Part shown: one piece after another, positions 42,037 through 50,486 of the stretch | Numbering within the stretch: the stretch's first letter is position 1 | Layout of the letters: each line of letters begins with the position of its first letter | NCBI RefSeq assembly: GCF_001514495.1 | Contig: NZ_BCNM01000012.1 | Location: forward strand, 62,001-126,000 | DNA from: Paenibacillus pabuli NBRC 13638 | Lineage (GTDB): Bacteria > Bacillota > Bacilli > Paenibacillales > Paenibacillaceae | Length of the DNA: 64,000 bases | Direction of reading: 5' to 3' | Position numbers and translations under genes: made by a program | The notes under the pieces: model-generated | Database searches by the model: none | What the model saw: only the letters and a program-made list of their open reading frames with translations | Told to the model about the DNA's origin: nothing

Positions 42037-42435
42037 CTATTTCTTTTTACGGTAAGTTGGGCGATAAATCGATTCGACCTGTGTGAGGGGAAAGAGAATA
42101 CGGGAGGAGAATTTACCTTTTCCCTGCAATTCAAGGTAATCCACTCCTATACCGACAAGGCGTATATTTTTAAATGCATTCCGGGAAGGGAAAATGGTAC
42201 GAATACCCACCCGTATGCCTCGCCGTGCTCGAGGGATATCGAATACACGGATGGAATTCAGATTGAGTGGAATGAATAATTGCCGATTAACTTTGATGAA
42301 GTTGCGGGGGTATACTTTGCTGATTATTCCCGGCTCCAAACCGGACAGCGGGGTATTTAATTCGGCCAGATGTCCCTGTAATTCGCCCAGGCGCTGCTGT
42401 AGTGTTTTTCCTGTGTGAAGCTGGTGCCAGTTCAT
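42037..42435 (-). CDS. Hypothetical protein, 132 aa
   Basis: A basic cytoplasmic protein without Cys or membrane segment. After an amphipathic helix (GKTLQQRLGELQGHLAEL) it alternates short hydrophobic strands with Arg/Lys (GIISKVYPRNFIKVNRQLF, IPRARRGIRVGIRTI) and ends with the basic YRPTYRKKK, suggesting a small beta-barrel that may bind nucleic acid or polyanions. That is inference only. Start is set by GGAGG eight bases before ATG 42435. It is divergent from the gene at 42561. Confidence 0.6.
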   Translation of the reverse strand: MNWHQLHTGKTLQQRLGELQGHLAELNTPLSGLEPGIISKVYPRNFIKVNRQLFIPLNLNSIRVFDIPRARRGIRVGIRTIFPSRNAFKNIRLVGIGVDYLELQGKGKFSSRILFPLTQVESIYRPTYRKKK

Positions 42436-42560
42436 AAGTACTCCTCCGTTCGCCATTTATACCTACTATATGAATGGACGAGGGCAAGAGGTGAGCAAAA
42501 TGGCGCCCATGTTCGTTACGTATACCCTGTTTACAACTTAAGCTATAGGGAGTGATCCGA

Positions 42561-42905
42561 TTGATCGTGGAAATGTATAAAGATCTCGTTCGGGATGAAC
42601 GTGGCAATTATTATATCGCAGTACAGATGGAAGGTAATGAGCTTACACTCGTCAATGCATTTGTTGAAGCCTCGTTTACACCGGAACTTATATATAATGA
42701 AGAATTTCGGAATAAGCATAAAGAGATGGAAGGCGGCTTCGTTGGCAAAATCGCAATGGACCTGCTTCGGCATGATGTGGTTATGGGGTTGAAACAAATC
42801 GACAGAAAGCTGCTTGAACTGTCTGAGGTTGAGCAGAATTACACGGTAAACTATATTGATACGATTGAATTCTATCGCCACCCTGCGTGGGTGCGGAAAG
42901 TATAA
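42561..42905 (+). CDS. Hypothetical protein, 114 aa
   Basis: An acidic cytoplasmic protein: VRDERGNYYIAVQMEGNEL, then a helical middle (FRNKHKEMEGGFVGKIAMDLLRHD) and ELSEVEQNYTVNYIDTIEFYRH. No known motif. The likely start is TTG 42561, eight bases after GGGAG; GTG 42552 overlaps that site. A strong bidirectional hairpin follows at 42997. Function unknown. Confidence 0.6.
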   Translation: MIVEMYKDLVRDERGNYYIAVQMEGNELTLVNAFVEASFTPELIYNEEFRNKHKEMEGGFVGKIAMDLLRHDVVMGLKQIDRKLLELSEVEQNYTVNYIDTIEFYRHPAWVRKV

Positions 42906-42996
42906 GCGAAAGGTACGTTTTCCCGAAAATAAGATAGTCTTCCATATCACCAGCTATTCCTACGTTGTGGACAGTCCATTAGGATATCCAATTATA

Positions 42997-43040
42997 AAAG
43001 CGCAAGTACAGAGGGAGTTCCCCTTGCCACTTGCGCTTTT
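42997..43040. terminator. Bidirectional terminator
   Basis: AAAAGCGCAAGT pairs perfectly with ACTTGCGCTTTT around a 20-base loop, between convergent genes at 42905 (+) and 43109 (-). Confidence 0.9.
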
Positions 43041-43108
43041 GGTGTTGCAGCTATTCATCGGGAATGACCATGTTAATGTTCCTGTAGAGAGCACACTTCT
43101 GCAACGCA

Positions 43109-44755
43109 CTAGCGATAGGAAGGATAGATGATGCCGATATCCCGTTCTGTTTTCAAGCTTCCTTCTGTATACCGCTGAAGTTCATTTCCTTTGATTCGAA
43201 TTGGAAGGGTTTCACCCAGATACGTGAGTTCACCTTCAATGATGCGTACGCTCATTCCGATGAGGCCTTCCAACTGTCCACTACGATCTGTAATGAACCG
43301 AATTCCTGCTGGGCCCTCCATAAGAACGTTGCCATCCTGATATACCGTTACCCGTTCTGGCGTGTTCACCAATTCAAAATGCAGTCCATTCACCGTGCGG
43401 CTATACGCTGTGTGGCCCGCGACTTCTTCGCCATGATCCATGTCGATGGGGAGTAGACCGGTAAACCACAGCTGGTCCGCTCCGACCGGCATAATGCCGC
43501 ATAACCGTTCCACATAATCAAGCAGGCAAAGAATGGAGGGGGAGTAGGTTTCGGTAAAACCCTCCTCCCCGGTCCATGGGCTTAAAGCCTGAGCAAAGTG
43601 CTTCGCTTTGGACAAGGAAGACAGGATTGGTTGCATTACCCAGGTCAATTCCACATAGCGATGGTGATATTCAAATGCATGCGGCGCACGGATCAGACTC
43701 AGGAAATTGGATGCTCCACCCCAGCTGTTATAAGAGGAGAACGGATCGAACCGTGGATCATCCATCGATATGGAGGTAAACGGGTATTTGGCAAAAAACT
43801 TGCTTGTGTTCAGCAAATACCGGCGCAGCATGTTATCAAAACATTCACGGTCGCCCACCTCGCAGGCCATCACGCGCAGCAGCACATCGGACTGTACTCT
43901 GACCAATTCGTCATTGCGATCTCGATCGTAGAAGAACATGTCTTCTTCGTCATAACAGTAACGGAAAAGACTTTCCAGACTGGTTTCCGATTTTGCTTTC
44001 CACTCTTCACCGGACTCTCCGAGCTCCTCGGCCATACGGGACAAGTACTTGCGCTGGGAATAGATATTGGCGGTCAAATCCGGGGCCAAAAAAGGCAGGA
44101 CAGGAGAGTCCGGATGGCAGGACGCGGCATCATTCATATAAGGCGTATCCGGGACATGCCAGAACCGGGGGGACAGATCATGCCCGGTATCAAAGGTGCT
44201 GAAGGCCTCCACGCAGCCGGTGCCCCGGGTATTGCGATACGTTGCAATCCATTCGTCGTATTGTACCATGGCCTTGTACATGGTCTTCAGGAAGGAGCGG
44301 TTCTTTCCGTGAAGCTGGTAGTGGTTCCATACGCTTCGTGCCAATGGTGTAACGAGCTGAATCTGGCGAAAGGAAGGGCCGTTCCCCGTTAGCTTATAGG
44401 GCAGCAATCCATCTTCTCTTTGGTGTCGGGCAAAAGCGAGATAGGTCGTTTCCGATACGGAAGGAATCAGACGTGACAGCAGTTCCGCATTAATGGTGCC
44501 GGTACTCTCCAGCCAGCAGCCCAGATAGATGCCACCTTCCTGAAGAATGGGCTCACTGCCATTCAGGGGCACAATGCAAGTGAGTAACTTCTCCAATGCG
44601 GAATAATAAGTCGCTTCCAATCGTCCGCCGGATGCCGCGAATCGAACACCTGACGCCTGCCATTCCTGTATTAACTTTTGATCCTCCGGTTTACCTGGCT
44701 GCACATGATCGTGGATCGAGAACTGGCGCAGCTTGTTCAGCAGGGCTTCTGTCAT
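43109..44755 (-). CDS. (alpha/alpha)6-barrel glycoside hydrolase-like protein
   Basis: A 548-aa protein without signal peptide. HQREDGLLPYKLTG, FSTFDTGHDLSPRFW, YDEEDMFFYDRDRND and FSSYNSWGGASNFLSL give the pattern of six-hairpin glycosidases related to GH63/GH37 and MGH1-type enzymes, in which the paired acidic residues lie in the DTGxD and E..Y loops. A C-terminal beta-sandwich follows (about residues 440-548). The substrate is unknown. AAGGAGG lies six bases before ATG 44755. It lies downstream of a Gfo/Idh/MocA gene on the same strand, but with a terminator between. Confidence 0.7.
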   Translation of the reverse strand: MTEALLNKLRQFSIHDHVQPGKPEDQKLIQEWQASGVRFAASGGRLEATYYSALEKLLTCIVPLNGSEPILQEGGIYLGCWLESTGTINAELLSRLIPSVSETTYLAFARHQREDGLLPYKLTGNGPSFRQIQLVTPLARSVWNHYQLHGKNRSFLKTMYKAMVQYDEWIATYRNTRGTGCVEAFSTFDTGHDLSPRFWHVPDTPYMNDAASCHPDSPVLPFLAPDLTANIYSQRKYLSRMAEELGESGEEWKAKSETSLESLFRYCYDEEDMFFYDRDRNDELVRVQSDVLLRVMACEVGDRECFDNMLRRYLLNTSKFFAKYPFTSISMDDPRFDPFSSYNSWGGASNFLSLIRAPHAFEYHHRYVELTWVMQPILSSLSKAKHFAQALSPWTGEEGFTETYSPSILCLLDYVERLCGIMPVGADQLWFTGLLPIDMDHGEEVAGHTAYSRTVNGLHFELVNTPERVTVYQDGNVLMEGPAGIRFITDRSGQLEGLIGMSVRIIEGELTYLGETLPIRIKGNELQRYTEGSLKTERDIGIIYPSYR

Positions 44756-44861
44756 GTCGACCTCCTTGTAGCGGTAATTTATTGATTGGATTCAAAGATT
44801 CGAACGGTGCCGTTATAGAAGTCTTAAGAAAATAGACTCCAAGGCATTAGTGAAAATATGG

Positions 44862-44890
44862 AAAAAGGCTGCGTAATATACGCAGCCCTT
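44862..44890 (-). terminator. Terminator after the Gfo/Idh/MocA gene
   Basis: On the minus strand GGGCTGCGTA-TAT-TACGCAGCC is a near-perfect stem followed by TTTTT. It separates the dehydrogenase gene from the glycosidase gene. Confidence 0.88.
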
Positions 44891-44922
44891 GAAGGGAATG
44901 TAGTTGGAGCGGCCCTGCGTTC

Positions 44923-46212
44923 CTAGAAACGAACGAGATTGTTGATGCGTACAGGCAAACCAGTTGCGATGGCGCGATTGGCTGCAATTCCGGTGAGGAT
45001 GGATCTTGCTCCATCCAATTGGTTGGCAGCACGGTGGTATGGATCTTCCGCAGGCTCTCCAAACAGATCATTCAGAAGTACAGGATCTCCTCCGCCATGC
45101 CCCCCTTCCTTTTCCTCAACCTGAACCTCATATGGGGCGTCAAACATCGGAAGGACTCGCAGCGTTTTTCCAATCAATGCACCTTCTAGGTTTTTGTCAC
45201 CCAGCGAATTAACGTAGGATTGTTCCACAATGTTCATCTCAATCCGGCCTTTGGTACCGTTAATGGCAATGCGATAACCTTCCCACGGCTGGTATGCAAC
45301 CAGTGAATAGGTCAAAATGGCTTTGTTCTGATACTGGACGAGAACACCCATCGTATCCTCGATGTTGATGCCATCTCCGAATACGCTTTGATCCCGCTGG
45401 TAGCCGTCTTCGGACTCAGCATCCAGATACATGGCTTTGAGATGTGCATCCGAATCCAGGTGCAGGGCAAAAGGATCTTCTTGCGCAAGCGGGTTGCCTG
45501 TTGCGCGAGTGTAAAACTGGGTCACGCCTCGTTCCTCTGCGTTTTCTCGACCATAAAACATGAGATCGCCGAATGCGAAAACGGTCTCAGGCTGCGAACC
45601 AATCCAGAAATTAACCAAGTCGAAGTGATGCGTGGATTTGTGCACGAGCAGTCCGCCACTATTGCGCTTGTCCCGGTGCCAGCGGCGGAAGTAATCTGCG
45701 CCATGGCGCGTATTCAGCAGCCATTCGAAGTGGACTGAAGTCACTTTTCCGATGGTGCCATTCTGAATCAGTTCCCGTATCTTGGTATGATGCGGTGCAT
45801 ATCGGTAGTTAAAGGTGACACGTATATTTTGTCCGGTTCGCTTGGCGGCATCAAGAATATCCTGACATTTGTGCTCATCGATGGTCATTGGTTTCTCAGT
45901 GACAACATCACAGCCAAGCTCCATTGCGCGAATGATGTATTTGTGGTGGGTGCGGTCTATGCTGGTTACAATGACGAAGTCCGGCTTTTCATTCTCAATC
46001 ATCTGATCGAACTGATCTGCAGGGTATGTAGGCACCTCATCGTATTTATATTTTTCCCTCAGCAACTGATTGGCGTAATTCATGCGTGTCTGGTTAATAT
46101 CGCAAAGAGCTGCAAGTTCGGATGTTTCCCTGAAATTTTGGGCTAATGCTCCGTAGAAAAATTCTGCACGGCCGCCTGTCCCGACCAATACATAGCGTTT
46201 TTTGTTACTCAT
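44923..46212 (-). CDS. Gfo/Idh/MocA family oxidoreductase
   Basis: A 429-aa NAD(P)-dependent sugar dehydrogenase-like protein. The Rossmann start is YVLVGTGGRAEFFYGAL; CDVVTEKPMTIDEHKC carries the catalytic Lys of the EKP motif; GGLLVHKSTHHFDLVNFW is the second conserved helix with His residues for proton transfer. Such enzymes oxidise or epimerise sugars or inositols. AAGGAGG lies seven bases before ATG 46212. Divergent from the AraC gene at 46337, which probably activates it. Substrate unknown. Confidence 0.88.
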   Translation of the reverse strand: MSNKKRYVLVGTGGRAEFFYGALAQNFRETSELAALCDINQTRMNYANQLLREKYKYDEVPTYPADQFDQMIENEKPDFVIVTSIDRTHHKYIIRAMELGCDVVTEKPMTIDEHKCQDILDAAKRTGQNIRVTFNYRYAPHHTKIRELIQNGTIGKVTSVHFEWLLNTRHGADYFRRWHRDKRNSGGLLVHKSTHHFDLVNFWIGSQPETVFAFGDLMFYGRENAEERGVTQFYTRATGNPLAQEDPFALHLDSDAHLKAMYLDAESEDGYQRDQSVFGDGINIEDTMGVLVQYQNKAILTYSLVAYQPWEGYRIAINGTKGRIEMNIVEQSYVNSLGDKNLEGALIGKTLRVLPMFDAPYEVQVEEKEGGHGGGDPVLLNDLFGEPAEDPYHRAANQLDGARSILTGIAANRAIATGLPVRINNLVRF

Positions 46213-46278
46213 TCTATCGCCTCCTTGAATATAGCTCTAGACTATTACAAGGGAGCACTTCTTTCACCGCTTTTTGTG

Positions 46279-46315
46279 CGTAATCGCTTTCAAAAGCCGC
46301 TTATTTTGCTATAAT
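46279..46315 (+). promoter_or_regulatory. cre-like site and promoter of the AraC gene
   Basis: CGTAATCGCTTTCA (46279-46292) matches the CcpA consensus TGWAANCGNTNWCA at 13 of 14 positions and covers the -35 region of a promoter whose -10 is TATAAT (46310-46315). Confidence 0.6.
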
Positions 46316-46336
46316 TCAAGCAAAGGGGGCAGCTGC

Positions 46337-47221
46337 ATGACACAGACATTTCGAGCGGATTACAATGATCCCACCGGATATTTGAATATCGAATATGATC
46401 GCCGCATTGGATATTTCTCCATGACCGATGACCATCTACATGATCATTACGAGCTGTACTACCTGTTATCAGGGGAGCGGATATACTTTATCAAGGACCG
46501 TACTTACCGGGTGAAAGCCGGAGACTTCGTATTCATCAATCGGAATACCGTCCATAAAACGATGGAGAGTGGAAGACCTGACCATAATCGGATTGTTCTG
46601 TATATCAAGCCGGAGCTGCTTACCGAATGGGCCATTTTACCTGAACTCGTTGAGAGGCTAAAGGAGCCATTCGGCTGGGATGTTCCCATTCTACGGCTTC
46701 CTTCACAGGTAAGTGAAACAGCGGACCGGATGATCAGCGAAATGATTGATGAGATGGTTCATACAAGAGAAGGAAGCAGCATGCTGCTGCGTCACCGATC
46801 CGTTGAATTGCTGCTGTTCGCTTACCGTAACAAACATCTGGGGAGCGTGCACTCGGCCGACAGTGAGCCGGTACTGCATCCCAAGGCACAGGCGGTGGTC
46901 CGCCATCTCAACGAAAACTATCAGCAGGCTTTGGCGCTGCCTGAGGTTGCTGCAATGTTTCGAATCAGCCCTCATTATCTCAGTCGTTTGTTTAAACAGA
47001 CCACTGGGTTCACGTTCAGTGATTACCTCAACCTGCTTCGGGTGAAGGAGGCGCAGCGCTTGCTGCGTGAAAGCGAGGATTCCATAACAGAGATCGCTCT
47101 GCGAGCGGGATTCAGCAATTTTTCACATTTTGGGAAGATGTTCAAACGGACGGTTCAGGTGTCACCGAGAACATATCGGCAGGAGTATAGAGAAACAGGT
47201 TCGATGGGAGTGCTGAAATAG
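46337..47221 (+). CDS. AraC-family transcriptional regulator (cupin sensor)
   Basis: A 294-aa regulator: N-terminal cupin (HLHDHYELYYLLSGERIYFI, about residues 34-53) and a C-terminal double HTH (LPEVAAMFRISPHYLSRLFK and ITEIALRAGFSNFSHFGKMFK ... SPRTYRQEY). GGGGG lies seven bases before ATG 46337; the upstream TTG 46274 lies within the promoter. It is divergent from the Gfo/Idh/MocA gene, its probable target. A cre-like site suggests carbon catabolite control of the unit. Confidence 0.9.
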   Translation: MTQTFRADYNDPTGYLNIEYDRRIGYFSMTDDHLHDHYELYYLLSGERIYFIKDRTYRVKAGDFVFINRNTVHKTMESGRPDHNRIVLYIKPELLTEWAILPELVERLKEPFGWDVPILRLPSQVSETADRMISEMIDEMVHTREGSSMLLRHRSVELLLFAYRNKHLGSVHSADSEPVLHPKAQAVVRHLNENYQQALALPEVAAMFRISPHYLSRLFKQTTGFTFSDYLNLLRVKEAQRLLRESEDSITEIALRAGFSNFSHFGKMFKRTVQVSPRTYRQEYRETGSMGVLK

Positions 47222-47285
47222 GGTGGACTGCGATATAGAAATGCGTAAAGATATAGAAATGGAAATGGAAAAAGCCGTATCATGT

Positions 47286-47720
47286 CTATTTTAACCGTTG
47301 GAGTCCCTTAATAATGATGCTTGTTTTGTCACTTAGCTTTTGCAGCTCTTTCAATGATAGTTTCGCATAGTCTGGAGGGACCATGTACCAGTACTGATGG
47401 AAGAGATCACTTCTCTCCAGATATAGCCTTTCTGCCGTACCATCGACCATATTCGTAATGAGCCCATAATATTCGAAAGCGTTCTTGATATTGTTCGTAT
47501 AAATACTCAGATTTGTTTCATCTGTTGTTTTGTTGCTTTTGATATACCGATCCAGCTCTTTTTTATAATGGATACTTTCCAGGATCACACTGCGGTAAGA
47601 GAAGTCAGCAGAAGACTCGATGCGATGTTTGAGTTCACGATACTTATGAAAAAAGATGGATGCGATAATTAGAATGATCGTGAATAAAATCAGAATAATA
47701 TGTCGTGTTTTTGTACTCAT
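47286..47720 (-). CDS. Hypothetical single-pass membrane protein
   Basis: A 144-aa protein with an N-terminal anchor (HIILILFTIILIIASIFF, about residues 7-24) preceded by basic residues, and a helical extracytoplasmic part rich in Lys, Tyr and Leu (RELKHRIESSADFSYRSVIL ... KSNKTTDETNLSIYTNNIKN). AAGGA lies six bases before ATG 47720; ATG 47723 is also possible. No known domain. Confidence 0.6.
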   Translation of the reverse strand: MSTKTRHIILILFTIILIIASIFFHKYRELKHRIESSADFSYRSVILESIHYKKELDRYIKSNKTTDETNLSIYTNNIKNAFEYYGLITNMVDGTAERLYLERSDLFHQYWYMVPPDYAKLSLKELQKLSDKTSIIIKGLQRLK

Positions 47721-47756
47721 CATAAGTCCTTGTTTATGTATTTGGTTTAATCCCAT

Positions 47757-48060
47757 TTTGAAAAGGGTGTCCTACATAATAACATACAAGTACAAGTTAA
47801 ACCTATAGGTAAATACAGGTATGAGCTTCTTGATCATACCGTTCAAACCGAAATATGAATTGTTCGTTCTCTGGTCACAACCTCCAATTACGCTATTATC
47901 CTCTCGCTTCCCTGGCTGATCGAGAATCTATTGCAATTTCAGCCGATTTTGCATCTTGCGGTCCAAGATGAACCAGCGTATATTGAGTTTTAACTAAATT
48001 AGAAATAAATTGAAAGATGGATAGCTTGCAAGGACATTTTTTTACATAAGGGGGAAGCCG
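47757..48060. other. Gene-free stretch before the RidA-family gene
   Basis: About 300 AT-rich bases. A 31-codon frame from ATG 47821 lacks a ribosome site and family signal, so I do not call it. The last 30 bases hold the ribosome site GGGGGAAG of the RidA gene. No clear operator or hairpin was seen. Confidence 0.4.
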
Positions 48061-48507
48061 ATGATACAGACCAGATTGGACGAATTGGGCATTGTGTTGC
48101 CTCAAGCAAGTGCGCCCGCAGCAAAGTATGCCAATGCTGTAATTGTTAACGGAATCATGTATGTGTCCGGTAAAGGGCCCGATACAAGAGAGCGTGGCAA
48201 ACACGGAGAGACGTTTACAACGGAGCAGGGATATGATTTTGCCCGAAATGCCGCCATTGAGGTATTGGCTGTTGTGCAGGAAGTGCTTGGTTCGCTGGAT
48301 CGGGTGAAGCGGGTGGTTAAGGTGCAGGGGGTTATTAATGCTGCGGAATCTTATGAGGAGCACCATAAAGTGTTAAACGGTTTCTCGGATCTCATGCTGG
48401 ATGTGTTCGGAGAACAGGGTGTACACGCCCGTTCGGTATTTGGTGCTGTATCCGTAAGGGATAATCTGCCACTGATCATTGACTCGATATTTCAGGTGGA
48501 GGAGTAG
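48061..48507 (+). CDS. RidA/YjgF family protein (Atu1372-like)
   Basis: A 148-aa protein of the RidA fold: VIVNGIMYVSGKGPDTRERGK, YDFARNAAIEVLAVVQEVLGSLDRVKRVVKVQGVINA and GEQGVHARSVFGAVSVRDNLP. The catalytic Arg of RidA (typically in a GxARxxVxV context) appears here as HARSVFGA. Related proteins hydrolyse reactive enamine/imine intermediates; this subgroup is longer and less well defined. Six bases upstream of the acetyltransferase gene, so an operon. Confidence 0.87.
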   Translation: MIQTRLDELGIVLPQASAPAAKYANAVIVNGIMYVSGKGPDTRERGKHGETFTTEQGYDFARNAAIEVLAVVQEVLGSLDRVKRVVKVQGVINAAESYEEHHKVLNGFSDLMLDVFGEQGVHARSVFGAVSVRDNLPLIIDSIFQVEE

Positions 48508-48512
48508 ATTGC

Positions 48513-49103
48513 ATGACCAATTCGGCTTCATTTAATCCATTAATGCTGTCCTTTCCCGAAAGCTTTGATACACCGCGTCTAACCATCCGTGCTCCGAAGT
48601 GGGGAGATGGAGCGGCAGTGAATGAGGCCATCCGTGAAAGTGCGGAGCAGCTGCGTTTGTGGTTGCCTTTTGCCGAGAACATACCTTCACTGGAGGAATC
48701 GGAAGCGAATGCTCGCAAAGCCAGGCTGCAATTTCTGGAGCGTACCGACATGATGCTTCATTTACGTGACAGACATACAGATCAATTCGTGGGCAGCAGC
48801 GGCCTGCATCGAATCGACTGGAATGCACGCTGTTTCGAGATTGGTTACTGGATCAGAACTTCGCGTACCGGTGAGGGTCTCATGACGGAAGCAGTCAGAG
48901 GCATTGAGCAGTTCGCAATAACCTATCTGGAGGCCAATCGACTGGAAATTCGCTGTGATGCACGCAATGTACGAAGTGCCATGGTAGCTGAGCGGGCAGG
49001 GTATAGGCTGGAAGGAATATTGCGCAAGATGCGGCGTGACAGTACAGGTACGCTGGTGGATCTGATGGTGTTTGCCAAGGTAAGAGGCGATGAGTTCGAA
49101 TAA
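48513..49103 (+). CDS. GNAT acetyltransferase (RimJ/RimL type)
   Basis: A 196-aa N-acetyltransferase: substrate-side start DTPRLTIRAPKWGDGAAV, central FVGSSGLHRIDWNARCFEIGYWI, acetyl-CoA loop RTGEGLMTEAVRGI and ANRLEIRCDARNVRSAMVAERAGYRLEGILR, the complete RimJ/RimL pattern. It may acetylate a protein N-terminus or a small amine. GGAGGAG, in the end of the RidA gene, serves as ribosome site. Confidence 0.9.
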   Translation: MTNSASFNPLMLSFPESFDTPRLTIRAPKWGDGAAVNEAIRESAEQLRLWLPFAENIPSLEESEANARKARLQFLERTDMMLHLRDRHTDQFVGSSGLHRIDWNARCFEIGYWIRTSRTGEGLMTEAVRGIEQFAITYLEANRLEIRCDARNVRSAMVAERAGYRLEGILRKMRRDSTGTLVDLMVFAKVRGDEFE

Positions 49104-49173
49104 AATAAAATCGTTTGGATTGGAAGTGGAACAAAGAATCGGGAAATGGTTCAAAACATGAATAGAGAGAAGG

Positions 49174-49216
49174 AAACGGCTCTTGAAGAACCAGCTTCTC
49201 CAAGGCCGTTTTTTGG
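49174..49216 (+). terminator. Terminator after the GNAT gene
   Basis: AAACGGC and TTGAAGAA pair with TTCTCCAA and GCCGTTT with one bulge, followed by T residues. Confidence 0.7.
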
Positions 49217-49228
49217 TATGTGAATTTC

Positions 49229-49440
49229 CTACCCCCTTATTGGATTTGGAATGTTAACGTATAACGGCGTTTCCCCACGCTGATGGAACCGGCTGAGAAA
49301 ATTGGCTTTGGCGGGTAAAGTCTCGGCGTTCAGCAGATCGCGAATGACGTCGTTGATGTGCAAGGACACGGTTGTTTTTTCTTGAGCTCCTTGAAGCAGA
49401 CGGCAAGAATCGGGTGCTTCGCGCAGGATTTGTATTACGT
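49229..49440 (-). pseudogene. IucA/IucC-type siderophore synthetase remnant (C-terminus)
   Basis: On the minus strand a frame of about 70 codons ends at TAG 49231-49229: LREAPDSCRLLQ, then VSLHINDVIRDLLNAETLPA, KANFLSRF and ETPLYVNIPNPI. The KANFLSR...YVxIPNPI ending resembles the C-terminus of NIS siderophore synthetases of the IucA/IucC family. There is no start; the 5' part, expected to the right, is missing, and its place is taken head-to-head by the permease remnant at about 49440. Identification rests on a short stretch. Confidence 0.5.
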
Positions 49441-50018
49441 AGTCTGATGGGCAGGGGAGATCAGGAATATCACTTCACCATTCATCAATTAAGGCTGCCC
49501 CGGGTAATGACCGGTTTCCTGGTCGGGTGCGGTCTGGCATTAGTGGGTACAATCCTGCAAGTCATTACGAGAAATCCTCTGGCATCCTCTGGCGTGATTG
49601 GCCTGAATTCGGGTGCGGCTGCGACGGTGGTTGCCTTCATTGGAGCTTTTCACGCGGCCACGGTAATCTATGGATTGTCATGGAGAAAAGGAGAGGCGAG
49701 TTCGACGGTTCGCATGTTGTTGATAGGAGTGGGCATATCTGCAATGGCAGGTACACTAATTACCTATTTGCTGACGGTGGGTAAAATATTTCGAGTCTCC
49801 CAGGCTTCCGTGTGGATGGCAGGCAGTCTGTACGGGAGAACATGGGAACACTTCTGGCCTTTATTGCCGTGGTTGCTCATCCTGTTTCTTCTATTAATAT
49901 GGATGTCCAGTCGGCCGCCGGACGGACATGGTTCTTATGAGATCCCGGCGGGATTAATTACGGCATGATTGGGGCTCCGTATATGATGTATTTGATGTTG
50001 CGACGCAGAGAGATATAA
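49440..50018 (+). pseudogene. FecCD-type siderophore permease remnant
   Basis: Recognisable FecCD parts: HQLRLPRVMTGFLVGCGLAL, GTILQVITRNPLASSGVIGL, LLIGVGISAMAGTL and VWMAGSLYGRTWEHFWPLLP. A full-length protein is about 330 aa; here the N-terminal helix is absent, about 15 residues are missing after NSGAAATVVAF, the helices after LLIWMSSRP are lost, and a one-base frameshift at about 49965 separates IPAGLITA from MIGAPYMMYLMLRRREI and its stop. At least four lesions, so nonfunctional. The stop overlaps the ATG of the next remnant (TAATG). Confidence 0.8.
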
Positions 50019-50439
50019 TGAAGAGAAGGATTCAGAATCTGGAACAGCCATCAACAGTAATGGATGAACGGATTGAACGGAGCATCCAATATATGGAGCA
50101 GCACTATATGGATAAAGTAAGCATTGAACAGCTGGCTGAAGCAGCAGGTGGTATGCCGCCGGTTGCTTTTTCACGTTTGTTCCGAAGTGAAACAGGTCTG
50201 ACGCCAGTGGAGTATCTGAGCAATGTACGTATGAATCGGGCGAAGCAGATACTGAACAAAAAGAACAGTCGAGTGAAGGAAGTGGCAGCAACGGTCGGGT
50301 TTCGAAGTGAATTTTACTTTAGCCGCATGTTTCAGCGCATGGCCCCAATGGGTTTGTGATGAGCTGGACTCCGCTGGGCAGACAACGAATCATGAATGAA
50401 TTAGTGGCAGCCGTGAGTGAACATCAAAGTGCTGAATGA
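50018..50439 (+). pseudogene. AraC / siderophore-binding fusion regulator remnant
   Basis: From ATG 50018 the frame gives an AraC DNA-binding domain (IEQLAEAAGGMPPVAFSRLF, ETGLTPVEYLSNVRMNRAKQ, VAATVGFRSEFYFSRMFQ) without a sensor domain. After FQRM the frame breaks, and a second frame supplies SWTPLGRQRIMNELVAAVSE before a stop at 50439, which looks like the last helix of a siderophore-binding domain. The parent was probably a Btr-like AraC-SBP fusion similar to the intact gene at 57612, reduced by a large internal deletion. Confidence 0.65.
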
Positions 50440-50486
50440 ATCAGTGCATACAGGGAGTTTACCAAACATAGCAGGGGGAATGGAAA

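Noticed and set aside
43598-44392. 264-codon plus-strand frame inside the glycosidase gene
   Set aside because: It is antisense to a gene with clear family motifs, has no ribosome site and gives a low-complexity, Gly/His/Ile-rich product.
47821-47916. 31-codon frame before the RidA gene
   Set aside because: No ribosome site and no similarity to a known small protein; likely chance.
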